A DNA stretch of 64,000 nucleotides from Pseudomonas sp. MPC6 (GCF_006094435.1 NZ_CP034783.1:5669001-5733000); one strand, 5' to 3'. Counted from the first letter of the stretch, positions 8,149 to 19,409 are shown. Numbers and translations are program-made. The notes: generated by a model not told the origin, from the letters alone.

Positions 8149-9180
8149 TTACAGGAGGTTCGGCGCTGGCACCGGATCAATCTGCGCCCAATGCGAAGTA
8201 TCTTCGCGATGGGCCTGCAAGTACGGCAACACCGCCGCCAGCAACGGCGTCTTGAACGCTTCCTGGAAGCGATGGGCCAGCCCCGGAATCAGCTTCAGCT
8301 GACTGCCGCGGATATGCGCCGCCAGGTGCACGCCGTGCATGACCGGCAACAGCGGATCGGCCGTGCCATGCACCACCAGCGTCGGCAGTCGCAATTGGTT
8401 GAGCAGCGCCACCCGGCTCGGTTCGGCGAGGATCGCCATGATCTGGCGCTTCACGCCTTCGGGGTTGAACGCCCGGTCGTAGGACTGTGCCGCCTGCTGC
8501 AACAGCGCCTGTCGATCGTCACTCACTGTCGGGCTGCCCAGCGCTGCCAGCAAATCGGCCTGCTGCTCGAGCGCCACTTCGCGATTCGGCGCCCCCCGGC
8601 GCGACAGGAGCTGCACCAACGCCGCACTCGGCGCCGGCAAGCCTTCGGCACCGGAGCTGGTCATGATCAGGGTCAGGCTCTCGACCCGTTGCGGCGCCAT
8701 GGCCGCCATATGCTGGGCGATCATCCCGCCCATGCTCGCACCCAGCACGTGGAACTGCTCGACGTGCAAGGCATCCATCAGCCCAAAGGCATCGTCAGCC
8801 ATGTCGGTCAGGGTGTATGGCGCGGCCACCGGCAGACCGAGTTTGTAGCGCAGCACTTCGAACGTCAGGTTGGCATCGACGGGCGTTTGCCGCCAGGTGG
8901 ACAGACCGACATCGCGATTGTCATACCGGATCACCCGGAAACCCTGTTGACACAGCGCGACCACCACCTCGTCCGGCCAATGAATCAACTGTCCGCCCAG
9001 GCCCATGACCAGGAGCAATGCCGGATCCGACGCACGACCGATGCTCTGGTACGCCAGGCTCACCTGCGCCAGATCGGCCCGTTCGGTTGGAACATTCACA
9101 TCACAACGAGATGCCGCCAGGGATGGCAGGCTAAACAGCGCGGCCAGAAAAATGGCCGCCGATAAGAACAAAGCACGCAT
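8149..9180 (-). CDS. Exported alpha/beta hydrolase
   Basis: This 343-residue protein begins with a clear signal peptide ([23 protein letters not shown]) and so should act in the periplasm or outside. It has an alpha/beta-hydrolase fold: oxyanion-region [10 protein letters not shown], a Y-D-N-R-D-V-G-L-S strand, nucleophile elbow GASMGG with Ser149, a later acid in [11 protein letters not shown] and a His in LAHRFQE. It resembles secreted esterases or lipases of the aclacinomycin-methylesterase-like group; the substrate is unknown. The stop codon lies just after the REP unit, so transcription runs toward the array. No partner gene is adjacent. Confidence 0.85.
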   Translation of the reverse strand: MRALFLSAAIFLAALFSLPSLAASRCDVNVPTERADLAQVSLAYQSIGRASDPALLLVMGLGGQLIHWPDEVVVALCQQGFRVIRYDNRDVGLSTWRQTPVDANLTFEVLRYKLGLPVAAPYTLTDMADDAFGLMDALHVEQFHVLGASMGGMIAQHMAAMAPQRVESLTLIMTSSGAEGLPAPSAALVQLLSRRGAPNREVALEQQADLLAALGSPTVSDDRQALLQQAAQSYDRAFNPEGVKRQIMAILAEPSRVALLNQLRLPTLVVHGTADPLLPVMHGVHLAAHIRGSQLKLIPGLAHRFQEAFKTPLLAAVLPYLQAHREDTSHWAQIDPVPAPNLL

Positions 9181-9371
9181 GAAAAAACACCAAAACGCAG
9201 AACCCCAGTAGAGCGCGAGTCTGATGATATTTGTTCAAGCGCGCTGCCACAGTTGCGTGACAGTTTGATGAATGCCGCTGAATGGTCCGTGCGGTAACTA
9301 TGTAGTGCCAATGCCCCGCAGGACTCTCCTTAAATGGCTCGCTCAAGGAGCGCAACCGCCGCTCCGCCACT

Positions 9372-12300
9372 GTGAGCCATATTGCCATGACCGATAGACT
9401 GCTCTTGGACCTCGCGCTGCCGAAACCGGCTGACCTGCCCCCCTTCTCTCCTTTGCCGCCATCGCCTGACGAAAACCTTTTTCTGACTGCCTCGGCCCGC
9501 TGGCGCGAAAGCAGCCAGGCCTTGCGCGAACTGGCGGCTGCCAGTCCGACAATCCGCGACACCCTCGACCAACTGCTGAAACAATCACTGGACCTGAACG
9601 GGCAACACGCCGGCTTGCTCTTCGCCGGCACGGATGAACAGCCGGAAAGTTTTGTCAGCTTTACCCAGGCGTGCGCCTTCGTCCTGCAACACCCGACGCT
9701 GGAAACAACGCTTGATCAGCAATGGCGAGTGACCGGCCTGGGGCAAACCCACCCCTTGTTGTCCCTGACACCGCTACAAATGCTCGAACGACTCAAGGCA
9801 CTCGATCCGGTATTAATCCACGGCGACCGCTGGCGAACCTTTTGGGCCCAGCGCGCTCCCGGTACTGCAATATCGCGACAGGAACGAGTCATTCAGCTTT
9901 ACCGTAACCACTTCGAGGCAGCCGCCCAACTGGCAGTCGCCCGCAACACCCTCACGCAGGAACAGCTCACATTCCTGCAGTTGCTGATTGACCCACCCAT
10001 CGGGCCGTTGGCGCTGAACGCGAAGCCCATTCATACCGAGCAAGTGGCGCTGGTGTTAAGCAACAGTGCCAGAATCAAACTCACAGGCGCGTGGGTCATC
10101 ACTGCCGCAGAGGCAACCAGCGGCTGGCAATTGCTGTACCTGCCCAGCAAGCCCGTCGCCATCCAGGTATTCAATCAACGCAGCGATATGGAAGACTGGC
10201 TGTCCAGCCAGGCACTCGTCCCGACCGGTTTACCCAGCGATGACACGCGCTTTGAGTACACCGCAAACACCAGCAACCCGTTGGTCGTGGGCTCGAGCGA
10301 TCTGTTTGCGGCTCACCTGCAGGCTCAGGTCACTGCCTTACGCCATGGAACCCGCGGCAAGCCCGGACTGGCGGCGCATGGTGCGCAATCCCTGGTCCAG
10401 GCCGACCAGGTTGATCGACAACGCAATCACGTCACTTTTTTTGCCTCGCCACCCAGGCTGGAAGCTGCCGGTGACATTGCCGAGACCGATGAAACGTCAC
10501 TGTTCGGCAACCTGTACGCCGATATCCCCTGGTCCTTGCGCCAGGGGACGGTGAAAAAACAGCGCGATGCGCTCGAAGCACTGGTGGAAGACGTTGGCGA
10601 GGGTGAGGGCCTGCAACCGTTCAAAGACTCGCTCAAGGCCCTGGCAAACGCCGAACAAGCCGCCGACACGGCGGCCTCTGACTTGTTGAACCGGTCACGC
10701 ACACTGGACCTGGACAGGTTCCAGCAGGCATTCACCGCCCTGCACAGCGCGCACAAGACAGGCCTGCATGCCGAAGCCGCACTGCAATTGACCCTCGAGC
10801 AACTGGACGACGATGACTGCAGCCTGCTCAAAGCCCTGCTGGATACGCCCGACGATCCCGGCCCGGACAGGGTGGCGGCCAGCCTGACACTATCGCTGAC
10901 CAGCCAGGAAGGTGAGACCTCCACGGTCACCTCCGAGGCACTCAAAGGCGCGTTTATCATGACCCGGGCGCAGGTGCTCGCCGACCCCGACTCGCCACAC
11001 AGCGTGCTGCTCTATTGGCCCGGCACGGGGGGTGGCCTGCAACGGTTCGCCAATCGTCGCGAGCTGGAACGCCAGGTGTTCAAGATTCACGATCGCAGCG
11101 ACGGGCTGTCGGTGCAGCTGAAAAAAATCACCGGCGACGCGCTCCTGTATGGCTTGGAGCAACTGACCGGCGACTTCGAAGTACAGGCCGCCGCAATACG
11201 CCAGCGTCACGTCGAATCGGCCGACGCCGTGCAACGTGCCGAACAGCTGGACATCTTGCGTCAAAAATCCCTCGCCACCTTACAGGTCCCGGTACACGCC
11301 GCCCGAAGCCTGGCCATCGCCCATCTGCTGGAGCAGGACCAAAGCGCAACCCTCGCCTCCAACCTGCCGGACTGGCTCAGCAAACTGACCGAGGCTGACC
11401 GTGCCGGGCTCAAGGACCTGTTCGAGGCGTACATCACGGCGATGCAACGCAGTCACCAACTCATGACAATCGCCCTGGAACCCCGTGACGACTTCACCCG
11501 CAAACACCTGCACGCCCGACTAAGCAAAGACTTCTCGACCGAGGGACAATTTGCCGTGCAAGTCGACTTCCCCGACTCGACCACGATTGAAACAGCGTCT
11601 GAATCAGGGCCAGGCGGAGTCAGGAAGAATACGGTCATCGTGCCCGGCTCCGCGCGCAGCAAAATGTCGCTCGAAGACCTGGCGCAGCTCAATATCGATA
11701 ATGTTCATTCGGTGCTGCAGGACTCACTGTCGCAGCGTTTAGTCTTCATGCGGCTGGAGGTCAGCGCGGCGCAGAATAAAGATCGCCTTCGCTTGCTGAA
11801 CGGAATCGATCTGACTTATCTGCGCAAAGTCTTGCCGGAACTGGATCTGCCCAAGGCTTACGAACAGCTGATCCTCGAAGCGTTCAAGGGGTCAGCCACC
11901 GAATCCGTCTTCGTCAAGGAGCATCGCCGGGAAAGTCTTGTCGAACCCTGGCGCCTGATGCTCAAGATTCAGGGTGAATGCGCGCGACTGCAAAAGCACA
12001 TCAACAGCGACGAATTACAGGTGTTGAACATCGCCATCGATGCCAACACCCCAGAGGCCTGGACCACCGCAGGCAAGCGCGTCGCCATACTGCCGGTTTC
12101 CCTGAAAGTGGGTGGCCAGGATACCCCCCGGGAAGGTCCCGTCACCCTGTCGGGCGTGACCTTTATCGAAGAGCAGATCAGCGGAGTCACCCTGCTGTAC
12201 CTGCCCGACAGCCACGATGGCCAATTCCTGCGCCGCTACGACAGTCTCGAAGCGGCGCGCAAAGGTCTGTACAACTTGTGCGGGAATGACAAGTGGATCG

Positions 12301-15071
12301 ACTACCTGGCCCACAAAACATTGCAAGGTAACGTCAGGGCGCATGTCAGTCGCATCAACCAGGCCGTGGAGAAAAACTTCGATGGCATGATCGAGGTCGG
12401 GACACGCTGGCCGACGACCACCTCGCTGGCCGACCACCTGCTCGATGCTCATATGGGTCGCCTGCTCGAAGCCCATCGCGGCACTTCGCGCTCCAACGAC
12501 GACCTGTACTTGGAACGGTACACATTGAAAGGCCCGCGCGCCTTCAACTACATAAAAATGGCGGTGGGCATGCTGCCCTTCATTGGCAGCGCCATTGCCC
12601 TCTACGATGCCTGGACCAGCGCGAATCAGGCGGTGGCCGCCTTTTTGCGCGGCGAGGTTGGGGATGGCGTGGCGGAACTGGGATCGGTGCTGTTGTCGCT
12701 GATCGACGCCGCCATGGATCTGCTGCCTGGTGAAGTAGCCTTCTCGGTCGGCACCAGGGCGGCGCGCTCACTGGCGCGCGCTCGCCAGCTTCACAGGCTG
12801 GTCAGACATACGGCGGCGCTGCATGGCGTCTCGCAGCGCCAGGCCCGACACGTGCTGGCACGCTTCGCCGGTTACGAATTTGAACAACCGCTCTCGCTTG
12901 CCGGTTTGCAACCCGCCACTCACGGCCTCTACCGTGGCATTTTCCGACATGCCGAGGGTGACTTCATCGAACGCCAGGGACGCCTCTTCCAGGTCGAACT
13001 TAGCCAGGATTCACGCAACTGGCGATTGTCCGGTAACGCCCAAAAAACCTACAAACAGCCGATTGCCCTGGACGAAACGGGTCATTGGGACACCTGGTAC
13101 GGTGTTTATGGGACGACTTTCGAAGGCGGCGGGCTCGGTGGCGGCCAAAGGCTTGGGCATTTAGCCGATGCGCTCGATCCGATCTGGCCATTGGCTATTC
13201 GTCAGCGGTTGCCACGCTTTTGGCGTGATCGGGCTTATCGTCGAGAGGGTCAGTTGGAAGACATAACTAATGAAATTGCCGATCGATACAACATACAGCG
13301 ATTGCAAACAACAGCGGCGCTCGATAAATACGAAAAAATTCGGAAACTCTATAAGCTTGATCCTCAAGAGAACGCCGATACACCACAACCTGATACCGAA
13401 CTCAGTTCACTGAGCAAAGCTGAGCAAGCACATTTTTCCCAACTTGTGGAGACTGCCGATACTGCGTGCGCCAACGATATCGATTTGGTCATTCCGCGAT
13501 ACGAGGCATTGGAGGAATTGAAGAGCCTGGCCAGACGCGATAACGCAGCCGACGTGCGTGTGCGAAGCGAGTGCGCCTGGGTGCTGGCTGACCGCTGCAC
13601 TCTGCGCTACCACTTTGTCGGTCAACGAATTGATCTATTGGTGGAGCAGGCTGATGACCTCTTGCGGGAGTTGGACACGGTGCCGTCAGGGAGCCTTGAT
13701 CAATTTCTGAGCATTCTGGAGAAAGTGCGCACATTACGTGTAAAAATCGTGAGCGAACTGGATAAGTCAGAGGAACTGATAAACCAGTCGGATCGATGGT
13801 TCCGTAAAATCACCCCCCCCAAAAAACACGGGACAAACAAGACACCTGACGAAATAAGATACGCAGAACTGAAAGAAAAAGTTGAATCATTGAATCAAAC
13901 CAACACTGTCACCGTGCTGACTGTGAAAATTGGCCATCTATTGGAAATGGTCAAGCGTGTTGACGCTACCACCGATACGTCCTGGCTCGAGTTGCAACGA
14001 CAAACAAGGAATTTGCGCGTCCAAATGGATCAGGCCGTGTTAATGCATCATGACCTGTCGAAAACCGTCGTTACCCGAGACGAGCGTAATAAGATACTCC
14101 AGGAATGTTTTGACGTTTACACGCAATTCCGTCGCGGCTTGCGAGCCTGGACCGCCAGTTATCCTCAGCATTTCCATGTGGAATGGGTTGAACCGCTGCT
14201 GATGAGTATCAATAAGTTGACCGAGCGAGCCCGCAAAGGCGTCGGCGGGACTCCAGTCGTGAAACCGGTAGGGAAAATCAACAAAAAAGTCTTCATCACC
14301 GAAGACGATCAATTGCTTATCGGGACTGAGAGGCTGGAGAAAACGACCCAAGCACGACAATACGTCCTGACCGGACCGCGTGGAACCGAGGTCGTCTGGG
14401 AGCAAGGCAGCAACGGCAAGTTCCGCCTGTTGAACCCGCCAACTCAGGCACCGGCACCGATTCAAACGGATCTCGCAACGTTGGTTTCCGATGCCCGGAA
14501 ACGCCTGGACAACCTACCGGCACATCAAACCCAAGTCCAGGCCTATGCCAGGCAGAACACGCTCCCTGTCGACCTGGAGCACATGATGGTATTCGAAGCG
14601 GACACATTGACCGGTAGCGCCCGGCGCATCGAAACGACGGACGCTACAAATCCGATCATTCAAGAACTGCTCGACAAGGCTACGGAACTCAGGACTATTG
14701 GACGACAAATGCGCACCTCCCAGGCGCTGGCCAGTAAAAAACCTACCGATGGCATGTTGGACGATCTCATTGGCCAGAACGCCGCGGAAATCCGCAAAAC
14801 CAGACCGCTGAAAAACCTCGGAAAGCGCAAGAACGGGCGAAGCGATCATATGCAGGAATACGAAGTATGGAACACCACAATCATGCCAAACGAACTGCTT
14901 TGGTATGCCCACTTCCACTACTCCAGCGCAAAACCAGTGATGCGAAATTTCGAAAAAGCCCACTTGAAATTGCCTGAACATCGGTTTCTGACCCATGCTG
15001 ACGACGCCGACCTGCCCTATGCCGATATTGGTCAACGATCACCCGTCGTTGTGCACTTCGAAGAGATTTGA
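9372..15071 (+). CDS. Large DUF6543-type (dermonecrotic-toxin-like) protein
   Basis: This 1,899-residue protein has the architecture of the very large Pseudomonas proteins carrying the dermonecrotic-toxin/DUF6543 region. No classical signal peptide is seen. A module with a beta-strand ending in LLYLP or LLYWP then an aromatic-rich strand recurs near residues 230-275, 515-575 and 915-970. A hydrophobic, glycine-rich region (VGMLPFIGSAIALYDAW; LLSLIDAAMDLLPG) is near 1057-1122. The C-terminal third (from about base 13,240) is visibly more AT-rich and charged, with coiled-coil character. The end (residues 1800-1899) is tyrosine/histidine-rich and could be the active domain. The start is uncertain: GTG 9372, or ATG 9387. 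A toxin role is inferred from family resemblance only. Confidence 0.75.
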   Translation: MSHIAMTDRLLLDLALPKPADLPPFSPLPPSPDENLFLTASARWRESSQALRELAAASPTIRDTLDQLLKQSLDLNGQHAGLLFAGTDEQPESFVSFTQACAFVLQHPTLETTLDQQWRVTGLGQTHPLLSLTPLQMLERLKALDPVLIHGDRWRTFWAQRAPGTAISRQERVIQLYRNHFEAAAQLAVARNTLTQEQLTFLQLLIDPPIGPLALNAKPIHTEQVALVLSNSARIKLTGAWVITAAEATSGWQLLYLPSKPVAIQVFNQRSDMEDWLSSQALVPTGLPSDDTRFEYTANTSNPLVVGSSDLFAAHLQAQVTALRHGTRGKPGLAAHGAQSLVQADQVDRQRNHVTFFASPPRLEAAGDIAETDETSLFGNLYADIPWSLRQGTVKKQRDALEALVEDVGEGEGLQPFKDSLKALANAEQAADTAASDLLNRSRTLDLDRFQQAFTALHSAHKTGLHAEAALQLTLEQLDDDDCSLLKALLDTPDDPGPDRVAASLTLSLTSQEGETSTVTSEALKGAFIMTRAQVLADPDSPHSVLLYWPGTGGGLQRFANRRELERQVFKIHDRSDGLSVQLKKITGDALLYGLEQLTGDFEVQAAAIRQRHVESADAVQRAEQLDILRQKSLATLQVPVHAARSLAIAHLLEQDQSATLASNLPDWLSKLTEADRAGLKDLFEAYITAMQRSHQLMTIALEPRDDFTRKHLHARLSKDFSTEGQFAVQVDFPDSTTIETASESGPGGVRKNTVIVPGSARSKMSLEDLAQLNIDNVHSVLQDSLSQRLVFMRLEVSAAQNKDRLRLLNGIDLTYLRKVLPELDLPKAYEQLILEAFKGSATESVFVKEHRRESLVEPWRLMLKIQGECARLQKHINSDELQVLNIAIDANTPEAWTTAGKRVAILPVSLKVGGQDTPREGPVTLSGVTFIEEQISGVTLLYLPDSHDGQFLRRYDSLEAARKGLYNLCGNDKWIDYLAHKTLQGNVRAHVSRINQAVEKNFDGMIEVGTRWPTTTSLADHLLDAHMGRLLEAHRGTSRSNDDLYLERYTLKGPRAFNYIKMAVGMLPFIGSAIALYDAWTSANQAVAAFLRGEVGDGVAELGSVLLSLIDAAMDLLPGEVAFSVGTRAARSLARARQLHRLVRHTAALHGVSQRQARHVLARFAGYEFEQPLSLAGLQPATHGLYRGIFRHAEGDFIERQGRLFQVELSQDSRNWRLSGNAQKTYKQPIALDETGHWDTWYGVYGTTFEGGGLGGGQRLGHLADALDPIWPLAIRQRLPRFWRDRAYRREGQLEDITNEIADRYNIQRLQTTAALDKYEKIRKLYKLDPQENADTPQPDTELSSLSKAEQAHFSQLVETADTACANDIDLVIPRYEALEELKSLARRDNAADVRVRSECAWVLADRCTLRYHFVGQRIDLLVEQADDLLRELDTVPSGSLDQFLSILEKVRTLRVKIVSELDKSEELINQSDRWFRKITPPKKHGTNKTPDEIRYAELKEKVESLNQTNTVTVLTVKIGHLLEMVKRVDATTDTSWLELQRQTRNLRVQMDQAVLMHHDLSKTVVTRDERNKILQECFDVYTQFRRGLRAWTASYPQHFHVEWVEPLLMSINKLTERARKGVGGTPVVKPVGKINKKVFITEDDQLLIGTERLEKTTQARQYVLTGPRGTEVVWEQGSNGKFRLLNPPTQAPAPIQTDLATLVSDARKRLDNLPAHQTQVQAYARQNTLPVDLEHMMVFEADTLTGSARRIETTDATNPIIQELLDKATELRTIGRQMRTSQALASKKPTDGMLDDLIGQNAAEIRKTRPLKNLGKRKNGRSDHMQEYEVWNTTIMPNELLWYAHFHYSSAKPVMRNFEKAHLKLPEHRFLTHADDADLPYADIGQRSPVVVHFEEI

Positions 15072-15129
15072 GCCCGAGGGGGGCGGGCTGCCCGCCTCCC
15101 GGTTCTACCGCGTGTTCGCTGAAACAAAG

Positions 15130-15162
15130 AAGCCGTTGAGCCAACAGGTTCAACGGCTTTTC
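15130..15162 (+). terminator. Rho-independent terminator after the large toxin-like gene
   Basis: The stem AGCCGTTGA (15131-15139) pairs with TCAACGGCT (15150-15158) and is followed by a short T run. The reverse strand also has a T-rich tail, so it may also end metE transcripts. Confidence 0.75.
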
Positions 15163-15187
15163 GTGTGACCGGATCAGCTTCAGCTAT

Positions 15188-17500
15188 TTACGCCAACTGA
15201 CTGCGCAACTGCCGAGCCGCCGCCACCATGTTCACCAGCGCCGCCTCGGTCTCCGGCCACGCCCGGGTTTTCAACCCGCAGTCCGGGTTGACCCACAGCC
15301 GCTCGGCCGGAACCCGCTGCACCGCCTTGCTCATCAACTTGACCATTTCGGCCGTGTCCGGCACCCGTGGCGAGTGGATGTCGTAGACGCCCGGGCCGAT
15401 GTCGTTCGGGTAGTCGAAAGCTTTGAAGGCCTCGAGCAACTCCATGTCCGAACGCGAGGTTTCGATGGTGATCACGTCGGCGTCCATGGCCGCGATGGAC
15501 TCGATCACGTCGTTGAATTCGCTGTAGCACATGTGGGTGTGGATCTGGGTTTCGTCCCGTACGCCGGACGCGGTCAGGCGAAAGGCTTCCACTGCCCAGT
15601 CCAGATATTCCTGCCATTGCGCCCGACGCAGCGGCAGGCCTTCGCGGAACGCGGCTTCGTCGATCTGCACGATCTTGATGCCGGCGGCTTCCAGGTCCAG
15701 CACTTCATCGCGCAGGGCCAGCGCCAGTTGTTGCGCCTGGATTTTGCGCGAGACGTCTTCGCGGGGGAACGACCACATCAGCATGGTCACGGGACCGGTG
15801 AGCATGCCTTTCATGACCTTGTCGGTCAGGCTCTGGGCATAGGTGATCCAGTCAACGGTCATGGCGGTCGGGCGGCTCAGGTCGCCATAGATGATCGCCG
15901 GTTTGACGCAGCGCGAACCGTAGCTCTGGACCCAGCCGAAACGGGTGAAGGCATAACCATCCAGCTGTTCGGCGAAGTACTCGACCATGTCGTTGCGCTC
16001 GGCTTCACCGTGTACCAGCACGTCCAGGCCCAGGCGCTCCTGGACTTGCACGGCATGGCGGATTTCGCTGTGCATGGCATCGGTGTAATCGTTGGCCGAC
16101 AGCTTGCCTTGCTTGAAGGCCTGGCGTGCCAGGCGGATCGAAGCGGTCTGCGGGAACGAGCCAATGGTGGTCGTCGGGAACGCCGGCAGTTTCAGCCGGG
16201 CACGCTGTTGCTCAATGCGCTTGGCGAACGGCGAATGGCGTTGACTGTCCGCGGTGCCGATGGCATTGATGCGGGCCTGCACTTCGGCTTTGTGAATACG
16301 TGGCGACTCGGCACGACTGGCCTGGATCGCACGACTTTCGGCCAAGGCGGCTTGTACCTTGGGCGCTTGCGGATCGTTGAGGGCGTCGCGCAGTACGGCG
16401 ATTTCCCCGCATTTCTGCACCGCGAACGCCAGCCAGCTTTTCAACTCCGGATCAAGTTTGTCTTCACGCTCCAGATCCACGGGACTGTGCAGCAGCGAGC
16501 AGGAACTGCTGACCCACAGGTTGTCGCCAAAACGTTCCTGGGCAAATTGCAGTTGCGCCAGTACGGGCTCCAGCTCACAACGCCAGACGTTGCGTCCATT
16601 GACCAGGCCCACCGAGAGAACCTTGTAGGTCGGCAGGCGATCGAGCACGTGCAGCAGTTGGTCGGGGGCACGCACCGCATCGATGTGCAGGCCTTGCACC
16701 GGCAGGCCAACTGCCAGGCCGAGGTTGTCTTGCAGACCGCTGAAGTAGGTCGCCAGCAGTTTTTTCAGCGGAGAGTACTGAAGGATGTGATAGGCGCGCT
16801 CGAAGGCGTTTTTCCAGTCCTGCGGCAGATCGAGGGTCAGGATCGGTTCATCGATCTGCACCCATTCCACCCCTTGTTCAGCGAGACGACCGAGGATTTC
16901 GTTGTAGACCGGCAGCAGGCGTTCCAGCAGGTCGAGTTTGTCGAAATCGTCGCCTTTAGCCTTGCCCAGCCACAGGTAAGTCAGCGGGCCGATGATCACC
17001 GGCTTGACGTTGTGGCCCAGGGCCTTGGCTTCATCGACTTCATCGAACAGCTGTTCCCAGCTCAGTTTGAACGACTGATCAGCGCTGAACTCCGGGACCA
17101 GATAGTGGTAGTTGGTGTCGAACCACTTGGTCAGTTCCTGGGCGTATTGCGCTGTGACATGTTCGCCACCGCAGCAGCTCGCGGTAGCGCCACGGGCCAT
17201 GGCGAACAGGGTGTCGAGCGTCGGCAGGCCGTCTTGATCCTTGACGCTGTCGAAACGCTCGGGAATCACCCCGAAGGTCAGGGAGTGTGTGAGGACCTGG
17301 TCGTACCAGGCAAAGTCGCCCACCGGCAGCAGGTCGATGCCGGCGTCTTTCTGCACTTGCCAGTGGTTGGCGCGCAGCTGGCGACCGACGCTTTTCAACG
17401 CGTCCTGGTCAAGATCGCCCTTCCAGTAGGCTTCGAGGGCTTTTTTCAGTTCGCGGTCTGCGCCAATGCGGGGGAAACCCAGTGTGTGTGCCAAGGCCAT
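15188..17500 (-). CDS. metE: Cobalamin-independent methionine synthase
   Basis: This 770-residue enzyme transfers the methyl group of 5-methyltetrahydropteroyl-tri-glutamate to homocysteine, the last step of methionine synthesis without B12. The zinc-binding residues are present: His656 and Cys658 in [11 protein letters not shown] and Cys741 in NPDCGLKTR, at a constant offset of 15 from the E. coli positions. The N-terminal half carries the usual folate-site block near the start ([18 protein letters not shown]). The length fits the two-barrel family. The gene is divergent from metR, the usual arrangement for MetR-activated metE. It starts at ATG 17500. Confidence 0.97.
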   Translation of the reverse strand: MALAHTLGFPRIGADRELKKALEAYWKGDLDQDALKSVGRQLRANHWQVQKDAGIDLLPVGDFAWYDQVLTHSLTFGVIPERFDSVKDQDGLPTLDTLFAMARGATASCCGGEHVTAQYAQELTKWFDTNYHYLVPEFSADQSFKLSWEQLFDEVDEAKALGHNVKPVIIGPLTYLWLGKAKGDDFDKLDLLERLLPVYNEILGRLAEQGVEWVQIDEPILTLDLPQDWKNAFERAYHILQYSPLKKLLATYFSGLQDNLGLAVGLPVQGLHIDAVRAPDQLLHVLDRLPTYKVLSVGLVNGRNVWRCELEPVLAQLQFAQERFGDNLWVSSSCSLLHSPVDLEREDKLDPELKSWLAFAVQKCGEIAVLRDALNDPQAPKVQAALAESRAIQASRAESPRIHKAEVQARINAIGTADSQRHSPFAKRIEQQRARLKLPAFPTTTIGSFPQTASIRLARQAFKQGKLSANDYTDAMHSEIRHAVQVQERLGLDVLVHGEAERNDMVEYFAEQLDGYAFTRFGWVQSYGSRCVKPAIIYGDLSRPTAMTVDWITYAQSLTDKVMKGMLTGPVTMLMWSFPREDVSRKIQAQQLALALRDEVLDLEAAGIKIVQIDEAAFREGLPLRRAQWQEYLDWAVEAFRLTASGVRDETQIHTHMCYSEFNDVIESIAAMDADVITIETSRSDMELLEAFKAFDYPNDIGPGVYDIHSPRVPDTAEMVKLMSKAVQRVPAERLWVNPDCGLKTRAWPETEAALVNMVAAARQLRSQLA

Positions 17501-17620
17501 GTTGAAAATTCTCTCGGTAAAAGATGCGGTAAAACATGGAGCTATTGTCGACAGCTAACCCAACATGAGACAAACTCAACCTTTTCGTGTTGATCACAAG
17601 TTTTCCTCATGGAGCCCCCG

Positions 17621-18538
17621 GTGCTTGAAATCCGCCACCTGAAGACCCTGCACGCCTTGCGCGAAGCTGACAGCCTGGTCGATGCCGCCGATCGGCTGCA
17701 CCTGACCCAGTCGGCCCTGTCCCACCAGTTCAAGGAGCTGGAGGAGCGCATGGGTATGCCGCTGTTCGTGCGCAAGACCAAGCCGGTGCGCTTCACCAGC
17801 GCCGGATTGCGCCTGCTGCAACTGGCCGATGCCACCCTGCCGCTGCTGCGTGGCGCCGAGCGCGACATCGCGCGGCTGGCCGGCGGCACTGCGGGCCGCT
17901 TGCACATGGCGATCGAGTGTCACAGTTGTTTCCAATGGCTGATGCCGACCATCGACCAGTTCCGCGACGCCTGGCCGGAGGTCGAACTGGACCTGGCCTC
18001 GGGCTTCTCCTTCGCCCCGCTGCCAGCCCTGGCCCGTGGCGACCTGGACCTGGTGGTGACCTCCGATCCGCTGGAACTGGCCGGGATCACCTATGTGCCG
18101 CTGTTCACCTATGAAGCGATGCTCGCGGTCGCCAACCAGCACCGTCTGGCGGGCAAGGCCTACATCGTCCCGGAAGATCTGCTGACGGAAACGCTGATCA
18201 CCTACCCGGTGGAGCGTGACCGGCTGGACATCTTCACCCGCTTCCTGGAACCGGCCGACATCGAACCGGCTCAGGTCCGCACCTCGGAACTGACGGTAAT
18301 GATGATGCAACTGGTGGCCAGCGGACGCGGGGTGTGCGGCATGCCGCATTGGGCGCTGCATGAATACAGCTCACGGGGTTATGTGAAGGCCAAGCGCCTC
18401 GGTGAGAAGGGCTTGTTTGCGACCTTGTATGCAGGGATTCGTGCCGACATGCTGGACGCGCCGTACATGCGCGATTTCTTGCTGACGGCCAAGGACACCT
18501 CGTTCTCGACCCTGGATGGCGTCAGCGCCGTTCGCTGA
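17621..18538 (+). CDS. metR: LysR-type activator MetR
   Basis: This 305-residue regulator has an N-terminal winged helix (LEIRHLKTLHALREADSL; helix SQ-ALSHQFKELEERMG) and a C-terminal effector-binding domain that in MetR senses homocysteine. I chose GTG 17621 because GGAG at 17611-17614 gives a proper ribosome site and the protein then begins MLEIRHLKTL, like E. coli MetR; the upstream ATG 17609 would add four residues. Divergent orientation to metE across about 120 bases supports the identity. I did not find an exact TGAA-N5-TTCA MetR box in that gap, so the operator is unassigned. Confidence 0.92.
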   Translation: MLEIRHLKTLHALREADSLVDAADRLHLTQSALSHQFKELEERMGMPLFVRKTKPVRFTSAGLRLLQLADATLPLLRGAERDIARLAGGTAGRLHMAIECHSCFQWLMPTIDQFRDAWPEVELDLASGFSFAPLPALARGDLDLVVTSDPLELAGITYVPLFTYEAMLAVANQHRLAGKAYIVPEDLLTETLITYPVERDRLDIFTRFLEPADIEPAQVRTSELTVMMMQLVASGRGVCGMPHWALHEYSSRGYVKAKRLGEKGLFATLYAGIRADMLDAPYMRDFLLTAKDTSFSTLDGVSAVR

Positions 18539-18543
18539 CCCCC

Positions 18544-18645
18544 CTGTAGGAGCGAGCTTGCTCGCGATGGACGTTAACGATGACGTGGGCTGCCTGGTTT
18601 AACGCGGCGCCCTCACGTCCATCGCGAGCAAGCTCGCTCCTACAA
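18544..18645. repeat. REP doublet of the GAGCGAGCTTGCTCGCGA type
   Basis: The forward arm GTAGGAGCGAGCTTGCTCGCGA and its inverse at the other end enclose a spacer that also contains matched GGACGTTAACG/ACGTCC elements. This REP subtype differs from the main GCTGGCTTGCCAGC type. It lies between metR and the LysE-type gene (convergent ends). Confidence 0.9.
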
Positions 18646-18748
18646 GGGTCTGTGGTGTTCAGATTTCTCCTTCTCGCCCGCCCCCGAACCGCCAGCGGTG
18701 CCCGATAGTCCAGGGCATGACTGGCATCCAGCCTTTCAATCCGCAGGT

Positions 18749-19387
18749 TCAGGCGGTGCGTCGCTGCTCAAGCATCAGCCGCACGGCCAGCGCCGATAGC
18801 ACGAAGCCCATGAAATAACGCTGTAGCGCCAGCCAGGTCGGGTTGTTGACGAACCAGGAGGCAATACCCGCCGCGAACAGTGCGATAAGCAGATTGACGC
18901 AGAAACTGACGCTGATCTGGGTCAGGCCGAGGAGGATGCTCTGGGTAAACACCGAGCCATGTTCAGGCGTGATGAACTGTGGAAACACCGACAGGTAAAA
19001 CACCGCGATCTTCGGATTCAGAGCGCTGGTCAAAAAGCCCATGGCGATAAGTCTGCGCGACGAGTCCGGCGGCAATTGCTGCGCCTCGAAAGGTGAACGC
19101 GCCCCCGGCTTGACCGCCTGCCAGGCCAGCCACATCAGGTACAGCGCGCCGGCCCACTTCAGCACTTCATAAGCCAACGGCACCGCGAGGAACACGGCGG
19201 TCAAACCGGCAGCCGCCGCGAACAGGTGCACGAAGAATCCCGCGACCACGCCGAGCAACGAAGTCACTCCGGCCTTGCGCCCCTGGCAGATCGAACGGGA
19301 GATCAGGTAGATCATGTTCGGCCCCGGTGTCAGCACCATCAGCAACGCGGCGCCGGCGAAAATCAGCAGGTCTTGAAGCGGGATCAT
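18749..19387 (-). CDS. LysE/RhtB-family amino-acid exporter
   Basis: This 212-residue inner-membrane protein has about six hydrophobic helices. The LysE family landmark LMVLTPGPNMIYLISRS is at the N terminus, and the second-half landmark LNPKIAVFYLSVFPQF is present. Family members export amino acids, homoserine lactones or related compounds; the substrate cannot be read from the sequence. The start at ATG 19387 lies 22 bases after the NUDIX gene stop, so the two are probably one transcript. The length is normal for the family. Confidence 0.93.
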   Translation of the reverse strand: MIPLQDLLIFAGAALLMVLTPGPNMIYLISRSICQGRKAGVTSLLGVVAGFFVHLFAAAAGLTAVFLAVPLAYEVLKWAGALYLMWLAWQAVKPGARSPFEAQQLPPDSSRRLIAMGFLTSALNPKIAVFYLSVFPQFITPEHGSVFTQSILLGLTQISVSFCVNLLIALFAAGIASWFVNNPTWLALQRYFMGFVLSALAVRLMLEQRRTA

Positions 19388-19409
19388 GGCAGTTCCCCGG
19401 CGTGAATGA

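Noticed and set aside
15374..17593. A 739-codon open frame on the plus strand across metE
   Set aside because: Antisense shadow of metE; metE has all catalytic residues.
17501..17620. MetR box between metE and metR
   Set aside because: I looked for TGAA-N5-TTCA and found only partial matches, so no operator is claimed.
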